64,000 bases of DNA. Origin: Ciona savignyi. Lineage: Eukaryota; Chordata; Ascidiacea; Phlebobranchia; Cionidae. The DNA lies in contig CH002364.1 of assembly GCA_000149265.1 (NCBI GenBank), forward strand, positions 788,833-852,832, in the 5' to 3' direction. The notes below the pieces were generated by a model, which saw nothing but the letters and a program-made list of their open reading frames with translations, had not been told where the DNA came from and did no database searches. Positions 56,301 through 64,000 of this stretch are shown here, piece after piece; the first letter of the stretch is position 1, and the number at the start of each line of letters is the position of its first letter. Both the position numbers and the translations under genes were made by a program.

Positions 56301-59300
56301 TTGGGATGTTCGAATGTTTTTGCTGTCCCAGCTTGTGACTGGGGTCAATTACATGCATTCCCATGAACCTTCTATTGTTCATGGTGACCTTAAGCCGGAA
56401 AATGTTTTGGTAACTAATCAACTTGTGACCAAAATTGGAGACTTTGGGGCATCAGCTATGGCTTCATGCACAGGATCTATGGTGACATCAAGCTCTATGA
56501 GTTCTAAGGCCAGCGGTAGAAACTTCCAGCACACTATTGCTTACACACCTCCTGAGATTTTAAAAAATACATTTGCTCGCAGAAAGACTGCAACTGATGT
56601 TTATGCCATTGGTATTATATTGTATGAGATGATAACAAGGGACCATGCTTTTCCCGCAGATGCATTGGGAAGACGGAATTTGTTTGAAGAATCCATTAAA
56701 GAAGGTCAACGGCCAGACATAGATTTGGTTGTTGATATTGCTAAAACTATTGATGCTGAAGACCAATTCAGATTTCTGTTCATGAAGGATTTAATGGAGG
56801 TATCTTGGCTGGGAGCTCCGAAAAAGAGACCAACTTTACAAAATGTCCTTGATGAATTGGCAAAGTTCCCTGTTTCATCAAATCTGAAAGTGCATATACA
56901 AGAGGTGGAAAAATACTTGTTGCCAAAACCAGATTGTACTCGAAACCTTAAACTGTCGATGTTAAAGTTTCCATTCAATCCAAGTGAAGATAAGTCAAGT
57001 CAACCCAATGATAGTGGAATACATGAGCCATCCACCATTAGCATGTCAAAATCAAGTTCAGAACCTAACAAAAGTAAAGATGATATAACTGGCGACCAAT
57101 CGAAATCTAAGTCAAGTTTTCAGAGTACGAACTTTTCCACTGAAACTTCTACAATAGATGATTCAGGTTAAGCATACTAGTTATTCTCTTTTATATCAAA
57201 TGGTGGTGTAAATGAGGCTGTAAAACTAATATGAACAATATCAAACTGTCCGCATGTTTTTCTGTAATTTAGATAAGGAAAGAATCTGAAAAAATGAAAT
57301 ATATCGTTACAGGTTTGACATTATTTAATGTATTATAATGGAATTTTCCTGATCCTTATAATGGATTCACATGTGTAATGTTTTCTTTTGTGTGTTTAAA
57401 ACCTCATTTCTGCTTTTAGTATATTAATAAATGAACTTGTTGCTCTGCAGAGGATTTGGCTTCTGTCCTTAAGAATTTAGCCGAAGAAGGTGGGTACTTC
57501 TAATATACTATTTCTTCAAAATGAATAAACTTCTCAGTACAGAGGACGGTGAAAGATGTTTGAACAACGGAAATTATGCACGGGCAGCAGAACTTTTTCG
57601 CGGCATGATATCACGAACCCATAATGAACAATATGCATGTCTTCTTAGCTTGAAACTTTCGCTGTGTTTAAATAGGGTAAGATATTTAATATAACATTGC
57701 TTAGGACATTCTGTTCTGGTTTAAAACTGTCTCTTCTGGTTTTTATTTATATCAATTTAATTTATTTTATTAGTAAATTGACTTTTCCTAAAATTCTCTT
57801 TATTGTAAATTCCTAATTTTTTAACCCTTGTTTTTCTTTATAGCCACCTAAAAATGAATGGAAACATTGTGAAGCCAGTTTTATCACTTAAATCTATAAA
57901 ACAATGTCACTACATTAGATGCACATGGGTATAATCACTTGTATGGGGTTATTTAACTAGAATAATTTTTGTTGTCTGTTAGAGGTAGTTTTGATTGTCT
58001 GTTAGAGTCAGTCAAAGCAAACTAGAACTGTTCCAATCAAGATCTACAGTCCCAATAAAAAACATTAACCAAATGATACATTTGATGCACATGGGTATAA
58101 TCACTTGTATGGGTTTTTTTAACTGGAAAAATTTTGTTATCCAAGGGTACAATGATTTTCTGTTAGAGGCTGTCAAAGAAAACTAGAACTGTTCAATCAA
58201 GATCTACAGTTCCAATAAAAACTATTAACCAAATGATGTATAAACCGCAGATGGGAAAGCGTGAAGAAGGGGACAGCGAACTGTGCAATGCGCTTAATAA
58301 ATGGGCCAGTACCCTTTCAAGTAACCAAACTGAAAAGAACAATCAGATTGATAGGCTGGTCCGTATTGCAGATCTATACCGCAACTTGGGCAGCGATATG
58401 CGTGCTTTTATGATTTACAGAAAAGCAGCTGAAAAGTATAAAGACCTCGAATCACCTGACCAGCGTTTAACTGGCCTTGTAGTTTGTATTTGTAAGTATT
58501 ATGGCTGGTTAACTCATATTTAGTGGGTTTACCCATATCGGTTGATCGTCAACTGAATAATTATGGAAACAAAGCAGCTAGTATATAATTGATTACACAA
58601 TTAGTGGACATTGCTAGACGCCAGTAAACCATTGGATTAAACAAAATCTAATAGTGTAATAAAAAATATAATTGCAAAACCTACATATTCTTTAATGGTG
58701 CTGTTTGTTTCAATCTGCAGCGAAAATCAAAAAGCTTTACAAAGACAAGGCATACATTGGAAATGCGACTTCGATAATGAAACAAATGGCAAAATGGTTG
58801 ACCAAGGTCCAAAACCCACACTCTAAGATGGTAGCAAAGGGTCTACACGACATTGCGAACTTCTTTTCGCATGGGTCTGAAAATGAGCTTGCCGTAAAAT
58901 ATTACCAGTAAGAACATTTAAACCTTCCTTGCATGGATCGTGTTAGCGTTGTATGGTTATTGTGTGTAATTCTGGTGGAAACAAGGGGAAATAAAATATA
59001 ATACTTACTGTTTATATTACTAATAGATTAACTACCACCTACCACCCAGACAATGATACCTACCATACCACGCAGGTGATAGTTGCGGGTTGTAACTGTC
59101 CTAGATGGTAATTGTTAGGCAGTTGTCCATTGTTTAAAACAAATTATTTAACTTTTTAATATCTATTGTAAGTGGACTAACAACACACACAATAAAGTTA
59201 AATTAGGGTTATTAGGTTGGATGTTACAAGCACTACAAAATCTAATGCCAATAAAGTCAGATATTGTTTTCAATTCTAGGGAATTCCCCTTGGGTAACAC

Positions 59301-60275
59301 CTAAAATTTTGGGTTTTGACATATCTAGGTCATGTCCTATCATATATAAGTTTTGTTATGATTTATTAATTCATTTTCTTTTAATTTCGGACGGACAAAA
59401 CACCATTGGCAAACCGTTTAACGAGAAAAAATCAGACAAAACAATATATCTGGGGTTGGAAAAATCACAAAAATTGACTACAACACAGTCCCAGGTCATC
59501 AAATTACCCGGATGCGAGTTAATCAATGGCTCTAGTTATAGACACAACACTACTCCCGTATCACACTGGTTAAGAATCTCCACACAACTTATGGCTAATA
59601 TTTTGACAGAAGGCATTCAAAATCTGGAAAATTGACAAAATACTATGTGTTCGTGGTTGATTTCTTAAAGCTAGTACAATGTGTTACATGTTGTTATCTT
59701 TATTTTTAATTTATTTAATTCCAAAAATACTAAAAGCAAGTGGTTACTGTTTTTTTTTGGCAGGCACTGTAATTTGCTACTGAACATTAACTCCGAGAAA
59801 ATGACTTACATTTGTTAATTTAAATACAGCCGCATTATATTTAATTATTTTACTAACCCCTTTGTATGTATTACAACGGATGTTTTTTTACCGATTATTT
59901 CTGCTTTTATAATTTTAAGATACTAACTCATTAAATGCTGAATTTGAATGGGAAAATGTAACAATTAAACTAAAACATAAAATGCATAAAACAGTAACTT
60001 CGTATATGTTTAGGATGGCTATAAATCAAATGGACAAGATGTTCGGACACAAGGCACAGACATTAAATCTCTATGCACAGTGCCACCACAACATGGGTGT
60101 GGTGTATAAATCTATGTCAAAGTTTAAAGAAGCAGAGTACTTCTTCCAGAAAAGTGTGGATTTATATAAAGTTGCTGAAGACTTTGATTCCGAAGCTGAT
60201 AAAGATGAAACTTTGAGGCAGAGCCAAGACAGTGTACGAAAACTCAGACAAATGCTTGGTAATCAAGCCTTTTAA
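53341..60275 (+). CDS. RIPK-like protein kinase with C-terminal TPR-like helices
   Basis: Exons 53341-53342 (AT of the start codon), 53548-53573, 53637-53823, 56124-57166, 57451-57489, 57543-57676, 58251-58491, 58721-58907 and 60014-60275 join in phase to 706 residues. The kinase domain spans about residues 25-300: glycine loop GSGSYGVV, VAVK lysine, helix-C region MNEEAKM, HGDLKPEN (HGD instead of HRD), DFG and a PPE version of the APE motif. The style is RIPK/TKL-like, and the activation loop is Ser-rich. A Ser/Lys-rich linker (about 310-365) follows. Then come helical repeats: GERCLNNGNYARAAELFRGM, YRNLGSDMRAFMIYRKAAEK, MGVVYKSMSKFKEAEYFFQK. The last two look like TPRs. Key catalytic residues are kept, so it is probably active. 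I know no standard vertebrate RIPK with this tail, so no symbol is given. Confidence 0.85.
54672..55092. mobile_element. Foldback element fragment in kinase intron
   Basis: AGTGTCAACCACGTGTTTAA opens a left-terminal part, followed by one internal unit (ATATCTAGACATAC, GGCATGCTTGTCACAATCAT, GGAGCAGCCGTTC). Confidence 0.65.
57900..58245 (+). repeat. ~170-bp tandem duplication ending at a kinase splice acceptor
   Basis: GATGCACATGGGTATAATCA occurs at about 57918 and 58084. AACTAGAACTGTTC followed by AATCAAGATCTACAG occurs at about 58019 and 58180, and ATTAACCAAATGAT ends each unit. The second unit runs into the acceptor of the exon at 58251. Confidence 0.8.
58908..60013. mobile_element. Last kinase intron, with a foldback-related fragment (59274-59640)
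   Basis: CTAGGGAATTCCCCTTGGG, AAATTTTGGGTTTTGACATA and CTAGGTCATGTCC (59274-59335) match the internal unit of the foldback element. ACGGACAAAACACC (59392) resembles its centre. The 123-codon frame over this stretch is therefore not a gene. The rest of the intron has nothing recognisable. Confidence 0.5.
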
Positions 60276-60451
60276 GTTTTAGGCTTGGTAAACAAGCCTG
60301 GAAATATCTTATTTAAGGCAATTTTAGCAGTTGATATATTTTATAGCAATTGCTTACAAAATTAAATAGTGTTAAACACCCCTGATTTTCTGACATTTTT
60401 ATATGTTACTGCATGCTTTAAACGAACTGCTGTCCTTATTCATAAAATTAC

Positions 60452-60535
60452 GTAGCCGGTTATGCTTATCCATTATTGTAATTGTACCGCTGCGCATGTC
60501 AGAGTCAAACCAATAATAAAGGCTAAGACTGCTAC
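60452..60535 (+). mobile_element. Fragment related to the mini-LTR at 51955-52623
   Basis: ACGTAGCCGGTTATGCTTAT, TGTACCGCTGCGC, AGAGTCAAAC and AATAATAAAGG match the LTR read on its minus strand. Probably a decayed solo-LTR piece. Confidence 0.5.
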
Positions 60536-60612
60536 TCCGTTGTTTTAAGTTAACAAGGCAAAATAAAACTTCTAAAACTACAGTAAGGAATATTCCAGAA
60601 ACAGTATTTATA

Positions 60613-62502
60613 ACTAGGGAAGAGTGTCAATCACGTGTTTAACCACCACTATTTGTAAAACCAATGTTACATGCCATATATTCATGCTACAGGGTCCCTA
60701 ACCACATTTTGTACTTTATACACTGTGTATGTAGTTTTTGTTTCTGCAAGCATAAACTCATGGGTCCCATAGTTATCAAACCAAACTTCTTCTCCATGTG
60801 TAGGTAAAAAAGAACAATCGTGATAGATTTACAAAGATTTCATCACAAATGTTTTAAATTAAAGTTTTTTTTAAGTTCTGTATTGAAATAAAGCTAAATT
60901 CCTTAAACAGTTCGATTTAGTTTTTCATGGCTTCGGGGAATTCCCCCATGAGCTTGGTATATAAGTTTCTGTTTTTATATATGTGGGTCATGTCAACTAT
61001 CAATTCTTAAAGTTTTAATCCAATTTGACGAATCCTTGTTGGAGATGTCAGTGCAATGTGGCATGCTTGTCACAATCATGAGTCAGGAACATGAATCTTC
61101 GTTTTTAAGGGAGTTACCCTAAGTAAATGTTTTCTTTCTTTTAAGTGACACAGGGTGGCTAACGATCTAGCATTTCACAAAATCTGATCAAAATTAGAGC
61201 GGCCGGTTAAACGCTATTTTCCGAAAAGCTATTTTTTAGAAAAATAACTGTTTTGGATTTTAACGTCTCCTGGGGAATTCCCCTAGATTTATCCCCCACA
61301 ATTTTGCTCCTGCGTATCTAGACCATGTTGTCTAACAAATAACAAAGCTTTATTACTATTTAATTATTCCCTTCTGGTAGATGTCGGGGCGTCATGCCAT
61401 GCCTGTCACAATCATGATTTGAGAACCAAATCTTATTTTTTTAGGGTATTTCCCCTAGATATTTTTTTTATTTTTTCTAATTGTTAAATTAGTAGGTAAT
61501 GCACTTACATTCCACCAAATCTGAATCAGATTGGAGCAGCCGTTCAAGCGCTATGCCACAAAAAGCTAAATTTTTTTTAAAAACACCCTTTTGGTTTTTA
61601 ACCTTCCAGGGGAATTCCCTTATATTTATCACCCACAATTTTGGTTAATTATGGGTCACATATTGGTTTTTGTCGCCGTTTTTTTTCTTTATCTCGTCAA
61701 ACGCTTGACAGGCATGGCATGTCGCCCCGACATCTACCAAAAGGAGTAATGTAATCGCAATAAAAATTGTCTTTTGTTAGACAACATGGTCTAGATATGC
61801 AGAAATCAAAATTTTGGGTGATAAACTCCAGGGTAATTCCCCGGGGACGCTAAAAACCAAAACGGTAATTTTTTCTAAAAAAATGGCTTTTTGGGGCATA
61901 GCGCTGGAATGACTGGTCCTATTTTAATCAGATTTGGTGGAATGAAAGTGCACTAACCATTGATTTAACAATTAGAAGAATTAAAAGAATTACCTGGGGA
62001 AATACCCTAAAAAATAAGAATATGTTCTAAAATCATGATTGTGACAGGCATGCCATGTCGCCTCGACATCTACCAAAAGAAGTAATGGAATCGCAATAAA
62101 AATTTGTCGTTTATTAAAACAACATGTTTTATATATGCAGAAATTAACATTTTATATGATAAATCCACGGGTATTCTCCTGGAACGTTAAAAACCAAAAC
62201 GGTATTTTTTTCTAAAAAAAGCTTTTTTGGACGTGGGGCTTGAACGGCTGCTCCAATTTGAATCAGATTTGATGGAATGTAGGCTAAGTGCATTAGCTAC
62301 TGATTTAACACAACTAAATCGGGCTGTTTTGGTTTGGTTTAATAACTATGGGACCCATGCGTTTATGCTTGCAGAAACAAATTAAATACTTGGTTTATAC
62401 GATATAAATTGTGGTTACAAGGGACCCTGTGGCATAAATATGTGGTATACAAATGTGTTTTACAAATAGTGGTGCTTAAACACGTGGTTGACACTCTCTA
62501 GT
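60613..62502. mobile_element. Foldback element, complete, ~1.9 kb, long inverted ends
   Basis: The left end ACTAGGGAAGAGTGTCAATC and the right end (minus ACTAGAGAGTGTCAACCACG) start inverted terminal regions of about 180 bp. Each contains CACGTG, AGGGTCCCT- or AGGGACCCT-type sequence and the paired strings TTTCTGCAAGCATAAA / TTTATGCTTGCAGAAA. Inside, units with GGGGAATTCCCC and TGTCGGGGCG run in one orientation to about 61640, then in the opposite orientation to about 62300. The centre is GTCAAACGCTTGACAGG-like at about 61695. There is no transposase frame, so it is non-autonomous. The target duplication is unclear. Confidence 0.75.
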
Positions 62503-62807
62503 ATTATTATGTTTTCTATGGTTTAGGCGGAATTGGTGTGGAACAATCATATTGGAGCGTTATAGTGATTTATGGAAATATAACTCGTTTTATTTGCTTT
62601 CAAATTGCTGCGTTTAACATAAGTTGGTGATCTTAGACCAAAACCCTAAATACACCAGCGTCAATCACATGGGAACCACTATTTTAAAACCCCTGTTGAG
62701 TGCCCGCTATAATATTCTGCATGCAGAAACAGTCGGGTTCCATGGCTACCTCATCAACCTTGGTATATCTTATACAAAGTGTGTAACGTTTGTTTCTGCA
62801 ATAGAAA
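62503..62807. other. Short stretch with a further foldback-terminus echo
   Basis: TTCTGCATGCAGAAACAGTC (62714) and TTTGTTTCTGCAATAG (62789) resemble the foldback terminal motif. No gene seen. Confidence 0.3.
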
Positions 62808-63075
62808 ATCGTCTGACCGATTAGTCAGATGGTTTAGTGTACGCCTTTTCACAAAAAAATGTCGAAGGTCGAAACTGGTCACTAGCTAGTCGGTTGTGTT
62901 CTTGGGCAAGGCACGTTTATTGCCTGAACCAAGCGGAATAATGGGTTTCACCAAATTGAAGGTACGTGTGAATCATACTCAACACATTGTAATAGCTCCG
63001 GTAACCGAAGGGAGCAAGGTGATCTATAGATTACCAATGTGTGTGTTAAACCCTCTTTGACATTCCCATTGATTG
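62808..63075 (+). mobile_element. SINE family 1, diverged full-length-like copy
   Basis: Eroded head (GATTAGTCAGATGGTTTAGT), GAAACTGGTCACTAGCTAGT, CTTGGGCAAGGCACG, TAGCTCCGGTAACC and a distal body ending near 63075. The tail is lost. Confidence 0.65.
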
Positions 63076-63912
63076 AATTTACTCCGTTTTAATGGGTCAT
63101 ATTGTTTTATATCTCCGTAATTGAATACAATATTTACCTTTATTTTTTTTAAAAATTAAGGAATCATTAAAACATAACAATATAATTACCCAGTTTACTA
63201 CGAATACCCCCCAAAACAAAATATGCATAACCAATCATAAATACAATATTATTGCGCGCGCAAATGGGTCCGAAACGCATAAATAAGATGCATCCGTACT
63301 ACGGGTATTAAATCAGCTAAACACTTAAAACCAACAAATCGATAATTAATTTCGTTGCATGACCCAACTATATTGTGTGGTTGATTATTCGTACCTCTAT
63401 GGCCATCAGTCGGACTGGAGAGAGATTGCTGTTACATTTGGTGACGTCATATTTTCCCGAAAATCCAATGTTTGTGTTGCCGAATGGTCAACGCGACCGA
63501 TTCTTAAACCGATTGTCCGATTCTATTGGAAAAAATGATCTTCGTCATGTAAACAAAGAGTAACAAGAAACAAAAATGGCTGTGTAAACATACAGTTAGC
63601 TCAACCGATTCATATAAAGATTTCTATATTCATACGTTCTTTTGTGACGTGCCCATCATGGGTTGAAAACTTAACCGCGAAAAATAAGGTGATTGAGAGT
63701 TCGTCTTTAGCTTTTCCCGTTAATTGTGCGTACTTGCGCGTATGATGACTTTATAAGATGCATTACGATGATGGCAGCTACTTACTAAGAGATGGTGATA
63801 GGTATGCCCTGCGTTTTAAAACTTTCTTTAAGGCAACTTGTGTTTTAATCCATATGTTAAAACATTGCATTGCAGGTTAGGTTTAATATTTGTACAATTT
63901 AAACAAACAATC
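63076..63912. other. Upstream region of the right-edge gene; tRNA-repeat fragments
   Basis: TTGCCGAATGGTCAACGCGA (63477) and CCATCATGGGTTGAAAACTT (63653) are the A- and B-box parts of tRNA-derived family 2. A donor-like GATAG|GTATGC at 63802 and an acceptor GCATTGCAG ending at 63875 suggest a 5'-UTR intron before the start codon at 63913. Confidence 0.4.
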
Positions 63913-63964
63913 ATGAAATTCATTCTATTGGTTGTTATCTGTGGTTTAAAAATAGCTGAATGCG
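63913..63964 (+). CDS. First exon of a secreted protein, cut by the window edge
   Basis: The ATG at 63913 encodes MKFILLVVICGLKIAEC, a textbook signal peptide, and the exon ends at a clean donor (TGCG|GTAAGT) after 63964. The rest lies beyond the window. The peptide is short, ends in Cys and shares no sequence with the Arg-rich peptide precursor. Mature product unknown. Confidence 0.6.
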
Positions 63965-64000
63965 GTAAGTTTTTTAAACAACTGAATTTTATGATTTTTT

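Noticed and set aside
59264-59638. 123-codon plus frame in the last kinase intron
   Set aside because: It covers foldback-element sequence and intron, with no domain.

Overview
The window looks like nuclear DNA of a solitary ascidian, most likely a Ciona species. It is AT-rich, with many short GT-AG introns and compact gene spacing. It carries tRNA-derived SINEs with a TATCC-type tail and a small secreted antimicrobial-type peptide gene of the tunicate kind (signal peptide, very basic core, acidic tail). Every assignment was made by reading translated exons; no database search was run.

Layout. (1) 43-5425, plus strand: 3' part of an ACAD10/ACAD11-type gene (aminoglycoside-phosphotransferase-like domain fused to acyl-CoA dehydrogenase), 15 exons, C-terminus -KANL. 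(2) 5661-8023, minus strand: a complete six-exon TMBIM6 (Bax inhibitor-1) gene, tail-to-tail with the first; the two poly(A) signals lie about 30 bp apart. (3) 8.6-15.7 kb: a graveyard of mobile elements. It holds a Ty3/gypsy remnant with gag and reverse-transcriptase fragments, broken hAT transposase, a 986-bp hAT element with a perfect 8-bp target duplication, a pogo-like MITE nested inside it, and SINEs. (4) 15.66-30.97 kb: an accessory locus built from a ~1.3-kb tandem repeat. It carries two identical copies of a two-coding-exon gene for a 60-residue secreted Arg-rich peptide, in two ~8.87-kb blocks. Block 1 is split by two inverted halves of a foldback-type transposable element and contains a 100-N assembly gap. 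(5) 34.3-49.16 kb, plus strand: a 24-exon neurabin/spinophilin (PPP1R9) gene with an RVSF PP1-docking motif, PDZ domain, coiled coil and SAM domain. A 3.5-kb intron holds a possible nested minus-strand gene. (6) 49.2-53.1 kb: SINEs and a mini LTR element. (7) 53.3-60.28 kb, plus strand: a complete 706-residue RIPK-like kinase with C-terminal TPR-like helices. (8) 60.6-62.5 kb: an intact 1.9-kb foldback element. (9) 63.91 kb: the signal-peptide exon of a further secreted protein running off the right edge.

How the genes relate. The housekeeping-type genes (lipid oxidation, ER stress, PP1/actin scaffold) appear to be unrelated neighbours. The accessory part is the Arg-rich peptide locus, where repeats and foldback elements coincide with duplication boundaries. 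The RIPK-like kinase may also have an innate-immune role, but that is inference. The strongest candidates for something undescribed are the W-R4-V-R6-W peptide gene pair, the kinase-TPR fusion, and the foldback element with its captured 1-kb segment.
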